DNA of 44,021 nt from the NCBI GenBank assembly GCA_035474375.1, contig DATINJ010000254.1:1-44021 (forward strand), read 5' to 3'. The notes under the pieces are model-generated. The model was given only the letters and a program-made list of their open reading frames with translations. It made no database searches and had not been told where the DNA came from. The translations under genes were made by a program, and so were the position numbers. This document shows, one piece after another, positions 1 through 7,124 of the stretch (its first letter is position 1; every line of letters begins with the position of its first letter). Origin of the DNA: JANNPJ01 sp035474375 (GTDB lineage Bacteria > Actinomycetota > Actinomycetes > Actinomycetales > Kineosporiaceae).

Positions 1-1
1 G

Positions 2-1708
2 AAGGCCCAGGAACTCATCCAGGCCATCAAGGTCAACCAGAAGCTCAGCAAGGACGAGATCATCACGCGGTACCTGAACACCATCTATCTGGGTGACGGC
101 GCCTACGGTGTCCAAGCCGCAGCGCACGCATACTTCGGCCCGGACAAGGACGTCAAGGACCTCACCGTCTCCCAGAGTGCCTTCCTGGCCGGGATCATCA
201 ACGCTCCTTCGTTGTCCGACCCGAGAAACAGCAAGGAGCAGAAGGCCCGGGCAATGCGGCGCTGGAATGTCGTCCTCGACGCGATGGTCACCGAGAAGTG
301 GCTGGATCCGGCGACTCGGGCGAAGCAGGTATGGCCCAAGTTCGCGCCGAAGTCGGACTCGATCACCGTCACGTCGACCAGTCAGAACGGGTACCTGCAA
401 GACATGGTGGTGAAGGAAGCCGCGGAGAAGTACAAGATTTCGGAGGAAGACCTGCGGACCGGCGGTTACAAGATCACCACGACCTTCAACAAGGCGATGG
501 TGAAGGCCGGGGCCCAGGCGGTCAAGGCAATGCTGCCGAAGGTGAAGGACCGACCGAAGGGCCTTCGGATCGGAATGGCCTCGATCGACCCCGCAACCGG
601 TGCGGTCAAGGCGATCTATGGCGGCTCGAAGTACGTCGGTGCGCAGAACAACAACGCGACCATCGACCGGGCCCAGGCGGGATCCACGTTCAAGGCATTC
701 GGTCTGATCGCTGCCCTGGAGGACGGCGCCAGCCTGAGGACCAAGTACAAGAGCGACAGCCCGGTGGTGATCGACGGCCAGACGATTGGCAACGCCAGCG
801 ACGGGGAGTCCTCCGGTTACCAGGACCTCATCGACAGCACCGCACACTCGTTGAACACCGTCTACGTTCAGCTCAACAAGGACGTCGGGATATCCAAGAT
901 GCGTGACGCGGCGCTAGCCGCCGGCATTCCGGAGAGCGCCAAGATCAAAAACAACCTGACGAACGTACTCGGTTCGGCCGATCCGCATGCCATCGACATG
1001 GCCGCTGCGTATGCCACGTTCGCGGCCGAGGGGATCCGGCGGGAGCCCTACACCATCGAGCACATCACCTATCTGGGAACCGGCGAGGACGCCGTCTCGG
1101 AGAAGGACGTCAACGACGCGACGAAGGGCAAGCGGGTCTTCCGGAAGGAGACCGTCGCCGACCTCACCTATGCGCTTGAGCAAGTAGTGAATCGGGGCAC
1201 CGGGGTTTACGCGCGCCGGCTCGGCTTCCCGGTGGCAGGCAAGACCGGCACCTCGCAGGAGTCAACCTCCGCCTGGTTCGCCGGCTACACGCCGCAACTC
1301 TCCACGTCCGTGATGATGTACCAGCCCGGCACGATAAAGGTGAAAGGGAAGAAGGTCCCGTCGAACCTGCCGATGAAGGGCTTCGGTATCCACCCGAGCG
1401 GCATCTTCGGCGGCGGGTACCCCACCGAGATCTGGACCAAGTACATGGAAACCGTGATGCAGGGGAAGAAGGTCGAGGACTTCCCGCCCCCCGTTTTCGG
1501 CGGCAAATCCATCAACCAGGCGCCGGCCACGATCGCGCCGACCCAGCCAGCTGATCCGACGCAGAAGCCGAACCCAGATCCGACCACGGCCCCGACCCCG
1601 GATCCGGATCCGACTCCGACCCAGAGCCCGGATCCGATTGTGACCGAACCGGTTCCGACTCGATCGCGGTTCCCCGGCGTCACCGTCGCACCGACAGCCG
1701 GTCAGTGA
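2..1708 (+). CDS. ponA: Class A penicillin-binding protein, C-terminal part (5' end outside window)
   Basis: Bifunctional peptidoglycan glycosyltransferase/transpeptidase that polymerises and cross-links murein outside the membrane. The window opens inside the GT51 domain: the RYLNTIYLGDGAYGV stretch (bases about 68-112) and YFG are typical late GT51 motifs. The transpeptidase domain shows the catalytic STFK (683-694), SLN (848-856) and KTGT (1241-1252). The last 75 or so residues are a Pro/Thr/Asp-rich low-complexity tail, common in actinobacterial PonA proteins. The N-terminal cytoplasmic part, membrane helix and first GT51 motifs lie upstream of base 1. The stop overlaps the next start (GTGA, 1705-1708), so the two are translationally coupled. 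The order ponA, GT87-like gene, rpsF matches mycobacteria. Function is certain; the exact paralogue (ponA1-like) is inferred from context. Confidence 0.95.
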   Translation, partial: KAQELIQAIKVNQKLSKDEIITRYLNTIYLGDGAYGVQAAAHAYFGPDKDVKDLTVSQSAFLAGIINAPSLSDPRNSKEQKARAMRRWNVVLDAMVTEKWLDPATRAKQVWPKFAPKSDSITVTSTSQNGYLQDMVVKEAAEKYKISEEDLRTGGYKITTTFNKAMVKAGAQAVKAMLPKVKDRPKGLRIGMASIDPATGAVKAIYGGSKYVGAQNNNATIDRAQAGSTFKAFGLIAALEDGASLRTKYKSDSPVVIDGQTIGNASDGESSGYQDLIDSTAHSLNTVYVQLNKDVGISKMRDAALAAGIPESAKIKNNLTNVLGSADPHAIDMAAAYATFAAEGIRREPYTIEHITYLGTGEDAVSEKDVNDATKGKRVFRKETVADLTYALEQVVNRGTGVYARRLGFPVAGKTGTSQESTSAWFAGYTPQLSTSVMMYQPGTIKVKGKKVPSNLPMKGFGIHPSGIFGGGYPTEIWTKYMETVMQGKKVEDFPPPVFGGKSINQAPATIAPTQPADPTQKPNPDPTTAPTPDPDPTPTQSPDPIVTEPVPTRSRFPGVTVAPTAGQ

Positions 1709-3348
1709 GCGGACGACGGGTGCGGCAAGGCATCGACCACCAGCCATCGGGGCGATGGCCGACCGACGATCTCGAAACCGGGACTGCCTACTCGCCGTCC
1801 CGGTTCGACCCGGTGGCTCGGGCCGCGAGCGCGGTCATCGGCGGCCCGGCCGGTCGTCGGCTGGCTTCCGGCACCGGGTTCTGGGGTGCCGCGCCGGTCT
1901 TGGTGTTGCTCGCAGCGGCAATGCTCTCGTTCGGCGTCGTGCAGAAGGAGCACTGCCGTGCTCAGGGCTGGTCCTCGCCCGATCAGTTCTGGCACGCCTG
2001 CTACAGCGACATCCCCGTGCTGTACGGCAGTTCGTCGCTCGGCGCGGAAACTCGGCGGGGCCTGATCGACTCGCTCGGCCAGGGCGGGCTCGGGCAGCCA
2101 CCGGTGTCCGGTGCCCTGATGTGGATCACCTCGGCCTTGGTGCCGGACTCCACCTCGGATGCACCCCGGCACTTCTTCGACCTGTCCGCCGTGCTGCTCG
2201 CGCTGGTGTTGACGGTGGCGGTAGCCGCGGTGGCCCTGGCTCTCGGCCGCCGATCGTGGGACGCCGCTCATCTCGCCTTGAGCCCGGTGCTGATCACGGC
2301 GGGCCTGATCTCTTACGAATTGCTGGCGGTGGCGTTCCTGGCGGCAGCCCTGCTGGCGCTGTCCCGCGGGCGACCGCTCATCGGTGGACTACTGCTCGGT
2401 CTGGGGGTGGCTTCGGCGCCGCAAGTCGCGGTGGCCGGTCTGGTCGTCGCCCTGCTCGCCGGCCGCTACCTCCGACTCGGGACCGGTGCCGGCATCGGCG
2501 CGACCTTCGCCGGCAGCGCGCTCGGCTGCTGGCTGATCATCCGAGTGCTCCTGCTGCCCGGGTTGACCGGGCAACTCGGGACGGCCTGGAAGGGCTGGGT
2601 GGAGGCGGTTCCCGGCTACGGGTCGATCTGGCTGGGCCCGCAACTGCTCGGTGCCAGCGAGCCCGATCCGGCCAATTCGCTGGGTGGACGCACGCTGCAG
2701 CTGCTGTTCAGCTGGATCTTCAGGATCGGCCCGCTCAGCGGCAGCACAGCCTCGGTCCTGTCGTTACTGCTGCTCGTCATCCTGGGTGCGGTGATTCTTC
2801 AACTCACTCTGGTTGCTGACCCGCCGGGGGAACAGCCGCTCAGCGAGCCACGATTCGAGGAAGTACCGGGTAGCGAGACAGACACTCGAATTCTGGATCA
2901 TCGGGCGCCGTACGACCCGACGGTCGATTCAACGCCGCCCGCTCCACTCGGAATTGGTCGATTCGTCACCGACAAAGTCGCGCCGTTGACCCTGGCGTTG
3001 ATGGCCGCGCTGCTGTTCACCGCCAAGTCGTTGCCGGTCCAAGCCTCGCTCCTGCTGCTGCCGCTGATCGCGCTGAGCGGGCTGCGCTGGCGAGATCATC
3101 TGATCTGGGCCTCGACCGAGCTGGTCTATTTCGTCGGCATTTGGCTCTATATCGGTGGGGAGACCACCGCGAACCGAGGCCTGCCCGCCCTCTTCTACCT
3201 ACTCATGCTCGCCGCCCGGCTGGCCGGCATCGCCTGGGTCGGTGTGCAGGGGGTCCTGGTCTTCCGGTCGCCCTCGCCGGCGCTTGCCCAGGCTGTGGAT
3301 AAAACGCTTGCCGATCCGCCGGCTGTGGACAGATTTCTTTCCAGCTAG
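1705..3348 (+). CDS. Polytopic membrane protein, GT87/DUF2029-like glycosyltransferase
   Basis: Integral membrane protein of 547 residues with roughly 10-12 hydrophobic segments, the first around residues 65-75 and the last near residue 520. Its position between ponA and rpsF is that of M. tuberculosis Rv0051, a DUF2029/GT87-type protein; GT87 enzymes move mannose or similar sugars from polyprenyl-phosphate donors on the outer membrane face. The sugar-transfer role is inferred from position and topology; I see no short motif that proves catalysis. A charged, acidic loop (about residues 372-415) separates two hydrophobic blocks. The GTG start overlaps the ponA stop by four bases, which suggests coupled synthesis and a cell-envelope job. 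The 3' end contains a perfect DnaA-box nonamer (TGTGGATAA, 3294-3302) and a close relative at 3324-3332. Confidence 0.75.
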   Translation: MSGRRVRQGIDHQPSGRWPTDDLETGTAYSPSRFDPVARAASAVIGGPAGRRLASGTGFWGAAPVLVLLAAAMLSFGVVQKEHCRAQGWSSPDQFWHACYSDIPVLYGSSSLGAETRRGLIDSLGQGGLGQPPVSGALMWITSALVPDSTSDAPRHFFDLSAVLLALVLTVAVAAVALALGRRSWDAAHLALSPVLITAGLISYELLAVAFLAAALLALSRGRPLIGGLLLGLGVASAPQVAVAGLVVALLAGRYLRLGTGAGIGATFAGSALGCWLIIRVLLLPGLTGQLGTAWKGWVEAVPGYGSIWLGPQLLGASEPDPANSLGGRTLQLLFSWIFRIGPLSGSTASVLSLLLLVILGAVILQLTLVADPPGEQPLSEPRFEEVPGSETDTRILDHRAPYDPTVDSTPPAPLGIGRFVTDKVAPLTLALMAALLFTAKSLPVQASLLLLPLIALSGLRWRDHLIWASTELVYFVGIWLYIGGETTANRGLPALFYLLMLAARLAGIAWVGVQGVLVFRSPSPALAQAVDKTLADPPAVDRFLSS

Positions 3349-3377
3349 CCGACAAAGGTAGGCTGCTCAACGATCGA

Positions 3378-3473
3378 GTCGTTTCCGTACTCCACCTCGC
3401 GGGGTACGGCGTCTCGGACGACGCAACAACCCTCCTGTCACGGAGAGACCGTGACCGCCAAGTCCAGAGGAGG
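3378..3473 (+). promoter_or_regulatory. Structured leader of the rpsF operon, possible r-protein autoregulatory element
   Basis: Three foldable elements precede rpsF. A two-part stem pairs 3378-3382 with 3418-3422 and 3385-3393 with 3401-3409 (one G-U). Next, CCTCCT (3431-3436) is complementary to the rpsF Shine-Dalgarno AGGAGG (3468-3473). Between these two strands sits a perfect 7-bp hairpin (3437-3443 with 3449-3455). Pairing CCTCCT with AGGAGG would close over that hairpin and block initiation. rpsF leaders in other bacteria bind the S6:S18 complex; that this leader does so is inference. Confidence 0.5.
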
Positions 3474-3484
3474 TGGGTTTCCGC

Positions 3485-3793
3485 ATGCGTCACTACGAAC
3501 TGATGGTCATCCTCGATCCCGAACTCGAGGAGCGCACCGTCGCCCCGTCGCTCGACAAGTTCCTGAACGTCATCCGCAAGGGTGGCGGCAGCGTCGAGAA
3601 GGTCGACATCTGGGGACGGCGTCGACTGGCCTACGAGATCAAGAAGAAGACTGAAGGCATCTACGCGCTGGTGGACATGACCACCGAGCCCGCAGACGCC
3701 AAGGAGCTGGACCGCCAGCTCAACCTCAACGAGTCGGTTCTGCGCACCAAGCTGATCCGGCCCGTGATCCGCCCCGTTCGTCCCGCGAAGTAA
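3485..3793 (+). CDS. rpsF: Small ribosomal subunit protein bS6
   Basis: Protein S6 of the 30S platform, 102 residues, which pairs with S18 on 16S rRNA. The sequence begins MRHYELMVILDP and contains WGRRRLAYEIKKK and LDRQLNLNESVLR, characteristic of actinobacterial S6. I chose ATG 3485 over an in-frame GTG at 3473 because the strong Shine-Dalgarno AGAGGAGGT (3466-3474) stands ten bases before it and the protein then aligns with family N termini. First gene of rpsF-ssb-rpsR-rplI, a conserved operon that co-produces S6 and its partner S18. Confidence 0.97.
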   Translation: MRHYELMVILDPELEERTVAPSLDKFLNVIRKGGGSVEKVDIWGRRRLAYEIKKKTEGIYALVDMTTEPADAKELDRQLNLNESVLRTKLIRPVIRPVRPAK

Positions 3794-3838
3794 TCCCGGC
3801 GTCACCACCACACCAGCGCCAGAACCGGAGAGGCCCGC

Positions 3839-4402
3839 ATGGCCGGCGACACCCTGCTCACGCTCATCGGTAACCTCACCGCCGATCCCGAACTGCGGTT
3901 CACGCCGTCCGGGGCTGCGGTGGCCAACTTCACCGTCGCGTCAACCCCTCGCGCATTCGATCGTCAGTCGAATGAGTGGAAGGACGGCGAAACGCTGTTC
4001 ATGCGCTGCTCGGTATGGCGCGATGCGGCCGAGAATGTGGCCGAATCGCTGCAGCGCGGCTCCCGAGTGATCGTCACCGGACGGCTGAAGAGCCGCACGT
4101 GGGACACGAAGGAAGGCGAGAAGCGCACCGTCATGGAGCTCGAGGTCGATGAGCTCGGTCCGTCCCTGCGGTATGCCACGGCAAAGGTCAACAAGACCCA
4201 GCGCGGTGGCGGCGGTGGCGGAGGCGGCGGCTATGGCGGCGGCGGAGGCAACTCCGGCGGCGGCGGTGGCGGTTACTCCGGTGGCGGTGGCAATTCCGGT
4301 GGCGGCGGCGGTTCGTCCAGTCAGACGGACGACCCGTGGGCGACCGGTCCTTCCGGTCCATCCGGAGGTTTCGGCGGCAGCCAGGAAGAGCCGCCTTTCT
4401 GA
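3839..4402 (+). CDS. ssb: Single-stranded DNA-binding protein
   Basis: SSB coats single-stranded DNA in replication and repair and recruits partners through its C-terminal tip. Residues 1 to about 115 form the OB fold (GNLTADPELRFTPSG near the start, then RGSRVIVTGRLKSRTW). Residues about 122-165 are a Gly/Ser-rich disordered linker, and the protein ends in the acidic tip EEPPF, close to the usual DDIPF-type tip. Length 187 residues, normal for the principal actinobacterial SSB. ATG 3839 follows GGAGAGG (3827-3833). It lies between rpsF and rpsR, the usual position of the essential ssb. Confidence 0.97.
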   Translation: MAGDTLLTLIGNLTADPELRFTPSGAAVANFTVASTPRAFDRQSNEWKDGETLFMRCSVWRDAAENVAESLQRGSRVIVTGRLKSRTWDTKEGEKRTVMELEVDELGPSLRYATAKVNKTQRGGGGGGGGGYGGGGGNSGGGGGGYSGGGGNSGGGGGSSSQTDDPWATGPSGPSGGFGGSQEEPPF

Positions 4403-4501
4403 TCCAGTTTTATCCATCCCGCGTCCAGTCAGTTCAAGCCGAGTTCTCCGGCTGAGTTCATGCTGAGTTGACGTCGGGCTCCGCGATTAAGGAGCACCAC
4501 G

Positions 4502-4738
4502 ATGGCCAAGCCACCCGTGCGCAAGCCGAAGAAGAAGCAGAACCCCCTCAAGGCCGCCAAGATCACGGTGGTCGACTACAAGGACACCGCCCTGCTGCGG
4601 AAGTTCATCTCCGATCGTGGCAAGATCCGCGCTCGCCGGGTGACCGGTGTGACCGTTCAGCAGCAGCGCGACATCGCGAAGGCTGTCAAGAACGCTCGCG
4701 AGATGGCTCTGCTGCCCTACTCCAGCTCCGCACGCTGA
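4502..4738 (+). CDS. rpsR: Small ribosomal subunit protein bS18, cysteine-free form
   Basis: Protein S18, 78 residues, S6 partner in the 30S subunit. DYKDTALLRKFISDRGKIR and RRVTG are family hallmarks. Many actinobacterial S18 proteins have a CxxC pair after the basic N terminus and a Cys/His pair after RRVTG that bind zinc. Here the first region reads KKKQNPLKAAK and the second RRVTGVTVQQQRD, so all four ligands are absent and this is a C-minus protein. It is nevertheless in the main rpsF-ssb-rpsR-rplI operon, not in a zinc-starvation cluster. AAGGAG (4489-4494) precedes the ATG. Confidence 0.95.
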   Translation: MAKPPVRKPKKKQNPLKAAKITVVDYKDTALLRKFISDRGKIRARRVTGVTVQQQRDIAKAVKNAREMALLPYSSSAR

Positions 4739-4754
4739 GAAAGGGGTAGACGAG

Positions 4755-5204
4755 ATGAAGCTCATCCTCACCCAGGAGGTCACCGGGCTGGGTACGCCCG
4801 GTGACGTCGTCGAGGTCAAGGACGGTTACGGCCGTAACTACCTCGTTCCGCGTGGTCTTGCGACCTCGTGGACCAAGGGCGGCGAGAAGCAGGTGTCTTC
4901 GATCCGCAAGGCTCGGGAGAGCCGCGAGATCCAGACCCTGGAAGAGGCGCAGCGGATCCGGCAGTCGCTGGAATCCAAGCCGGTGCGGCTTGCCGTTCGG
5001 GCCGGTGCGTCCGGCCGGTTGTTCGGCGCGATCACGCCGTCCGACGTGGCCGAGGCCGTCGTCAAGGCCGGCGGCCCGCAGGTCGACCGTCGCAAGGTGG
5101 AGCTGACCCAGCCGATCAAGACGCTGGGCGACTACACCGCGCTCGTCCGCTTGCACGCGGACGTCTCGGCGAAGGTCTCGCTCAAGGTCGTCGCCGACGC
5201 CTGA
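4755..5204 (+). CDS. rplI: Large ribosomal subunit protein bL9
   Basis: Protein L9 of the 50S subunit, 149 residues, binding 23S rRNA with its N domain and projecting its C domain through a long helix. The N-terminal signature VVEVKDGYGRNYLVPRGLA is complete, the middle is charged and helical, and the C domain contains the expected SGRLFGAIT. GAAAGGGG (4739-4746) lies upstream of the ATG, and only 16 bases separate it from rpsR. Last gene of the ribosomal operon, followed by a strong hairpin. Confidence 0.97.
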   Translation: MKLILTQEVTGLGTPGDVVEVKDGYGRNYLVPRGLATSWTKGGEKQVSSIRKARESREIQTLEEAQRIRQSLESKPVRLAVRAGASGRLFGAITPSDVAEAVVKAGGPQVDRRKVELTQPIKTLGDYTALVRLHADVSAKVSLKVVADA

Positions 5205-5232
5205 GCCTCGGCTCTCGGCTCGGCAGCGTTCC

Positions 5233-5281
5233 CAGCTCCGGTACTCGGCTCGCCTTCGTGGTGAGTCGGGTGCCGGAGCTG
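5233..5281 (+). terminator. Terminator-like hairpin after rplI
   Basis: Twenty bases (5233-5252) pair with 5262-5281 with four G-U wobbles and no mismatch, closing a 9-base loop. There is no T-run after it, which is common in high-GC actinobacteria. It sits between rplI (+) and the convergent MATE gene (-), so it may serve both strands. Confidence 0.65.
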
Positions 5282-5302
5282 TCTGCTGTGGTTTCCACCA
5301 CC

Positions 5303-5333
5303 TGTGGATAACCAGGGGAAAACTTGTGGATTA
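5303..5333. promoter_or_regulatory. Two DnaA-box-like nonamers between rplI and the MATE gene
   Basis: TGTGGATAA (5303-5311) is the exact complement of the classic DnaA box TTATCCACA. TGTGGATTA (5325-5333) differs by one base and overlaps the stop codon of the MATE gene. Same orientation, 22 bases apart. DnaA binding is inferred only from the match. Confidence 0.4.
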
Positions 5334-6662
5334 ACGAGTGGCGCCGGTGATCAGCCAGGCGTCGCTGCGGGCTCGATACCCGAGCAGGACGGCGCGCATC
5401 AGCATCCACGCGCCGGCAAACGCTGCCCAGAGCAGTACCAGCCCACCGGTCCCGTCTGGCCCCCAGATACCGATCGCCAGCGCCACCGGTGCGTATGCGA
5501 GCGTCTGCGCGAGGGAGGCATAGGCCAGGAATCGCCCGTCGCCGGCACCGATCAGCACGCCGTCCAGAACGAAGACGTACCCGGCGAGTGGCTGCATCAC
5601 GGCGGCGACCACGAGCGCTCCGGTGAGCGCGGTCCGGACCGCCGGGTCGGAGCTGAACAGCGGGCCCAGCAGGCTGCCGCAGAGCAACAGGACGACGCCG
5701 AAGACCCCACCCGCGCCCCATCCCCAGCGCACCATCCGGGCGGTCGCGGCCCGAGTGCCCGCCACATCTGAGGCTCCCAGCGCCGCCCCGGTCAGTGCCT
5801 GCCCGGCGATCGCCAACGCGTCCAGACCGAGCGCCAGCAACGTCCAGACATTCGTTGCCACCTGGTGTGCGGCCAGTGCGGGGGCACCCATGGTCGCCGC
5901 GACGGCGGTGGTCAACAACAGGACGCCACGTAGCGCGATCGTGCGGATCAGCAACGGGACGCCGCTTCGGCCGGCCAGCCCGACGCCGGCAAGTCGGGGC
6001 CGCAGCGATACGCCCGCGCGTCGGGCTTCGCGGATCACGGTCGTGACGGCCGCGATGGCCATCCCGAACTGAGCGATCACCGTGCCGATCGCCGAACCAG
6101 CGATTCCCCAGCCCACGCCATGCACCAGAAACAGGTTCAGCAGGGCATTTGCGACCGCACCGAGGGCAGCGATCCACAGGGTGACCCGGGTGTTCTGTAG
6201 GCCCCGCAGAACGCCTACCAGGGCCAGCACGATGAGCATCGCCGGTACTCCCGGCAGTGACCAGCGCAGATAGGTCACCGCGGCCGCCAGGACCGGGCCC
6301 TGGCCACCGATCAGCCGGACCAGGAGGGTTGCCGCCGGCCAGCCGACGGCACCGACCGCCACACCGATCGCGCCGGCCAACCAGGCCGCGTCGACACCGA
6401 GCGAGATCGCGCCGCCGGGATCGCCGGCTCCCATCCGCCGGGCGACCGTGCTGGTAGTGCCGTAGGCCAGGAAGATGAAGAGGTAGACGGCGCTGGAGAG
6501 GATTGCCCCGGCAAGACCGAGACCGGCCAGTTCGGTGGTGCCTAGCCGGCCGACGATGGCGGAGTCGGCGAGCAGAAAGAGCGGTTCGGCGATCAGAGCG
6601 CCGAGCGCCGGGACAGCGAGAGCAAGGATCCGGCGATCGGTGGAAAGCTGTCGCCCGGTCAT
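5331..6662 (-). CDS. MATE family multidrug/cation antiporter
   Basis: Inner-membrane Na+ or H+ coupled exporter of the MATE (DinF-like) family, 443 residues with about 12 transmembrane helices in two pseudo-repeats. The N-terminal PALGALIAEPLFLLADSAIV and GRLGTTELAGLGLA match the usual MATE helix 1-2 region. I chose ATG 6662 (MTGRQLSTDRR): it has AAGGA about ten bases upstream and family N termini fit, whereas the open frame extending to 6842 adds 60 residues of unlikely hydrophilic sequence. Encoded against the ribosomal operon, between rplI and dnaB; Streptomyces has a similar insertion at this place. Substrate unknown. Confidence 0.9.
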   Translation of the reverse strand: MTGRQLSTDRRILALAVPALGALIAEPLFLLADSAIVGRLGTTELAGLGLAGAILSSAVYLFIFLAYGTTSTVARRMGAGDPGGAISLGVDAAWLAGAIGVAVGAVGWPAATLLVRLIGGQGPVLAAAVTYLRWSLPGVPAMLIVLALVGVLRGLQNTRVTLWIAALGAVANALLNLFLVHGVGWGIAGSAIGTVIAQFGMAIAAVTTVIREARRAGVSLRPRLAGVGLAGRSGVPLLIRTIALRGVLLLTTAVAATMGAPALAAHQVATNVWTLLALGLDALAIAGQALTGAALGASDVAGTRAATARMVRWGWGAGGVFGVVLLLCGSLLGPLFSSDPAVRTALTGALVVAAVMQPLAGYVFVLDGVLIGAGDGRFLAYASLAQTLAYAPVALAIGIWGPDGTGGLVLLWAAFAGAWMLMRAVLLGYRARSDAWLITGATR

Positions 6663-6832
6663 CCCGTCATCCTTGCCGGAGGCCCGCCGAGCGACGAAAT
6701 CCGTCGTTCTCCCGCGAGTCCCCGAACGATCATCAAATTGGTATGGATTTTCTCGCATCCACAGGCAGTGGATGACGGTTGGGCCGGTCAGAGGGGTGGT
6801 CGCCTCGAATGCCGGGAGCTTCGTCCCCAGGG

Positions 6833-6917
6833 TTTTCCACAAGCTGTGGGTAACTTTGCGGGTTTGTCCACCGCTTATCCCCAGCCTGGGGACGGTTGTG
6901 CACCGGGCTGTGGACGA
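6833..6917. promoter_or_regulatory. Cluster of five near-consensus DnaA boxes upstream of dnaB
   Basis: In the 462-base gap between the MATE and dnaB starts (6663-7124) five nonamers each differ by one base from TTATCCACA or the actinobacterial form TTGTCCACA: TTTTCCACA 6833-6841, TGTGGGTAA 6845-6853, TTGTCCACC 6864-6872, TTATCCCCA 6875-6883 and TGTGGACGA 6909-6917. The first two face each other three bases apart. The stretch is noncoding and upstream of both divergent genes. It could link dnaB expression to DnaA, titrate DnaA, or be part of a replication control locus. Confidence 0.45.
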
Positions 6918-7009
6918 GGCCGTTGAGTGATGGTCCCCAAGGGCCGTACCGTCAGGGCTCGCTCAGGGGTGGAAAACAGGAACAGCATCGTCGCGCGTCA
7001 TCTTTGACA

Positions 7010-7101
7010 TCGGAGAGTGCATTTATCACTACTCTCCGAATTTGTCAGAGGTACCCGCTTAGCTGATCCGTATCGCTACCAGGGTCGTGCCGGTACGGAT
7101 C
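7010..7101 (+). promoter_or_regulatory. Two hairpins in the dnaB 5' leader
   Basis: A perfect 9-bp stem pairs 7010-7018 with 7031-7039 (12-base loop), and a perfect 8-bp stem pairs 7065-7072 with 7094-7101. The second ends nine bases before the dnaB ribosome binding site (from 7110). No recognised riboswitch class. Role in attenuation or translation control is inference. Confidence 0.35.
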
Positions 7102-7124
7102 GTCTGCTGAGGAAAGAGAGTGCG

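Noticed and set aside
6663..6842. N-terminal extension of the MATE protein
   Set aside because: Hydrophilic residues unlike the family, and a better start with Shine-Dalgarno exists at 6662.
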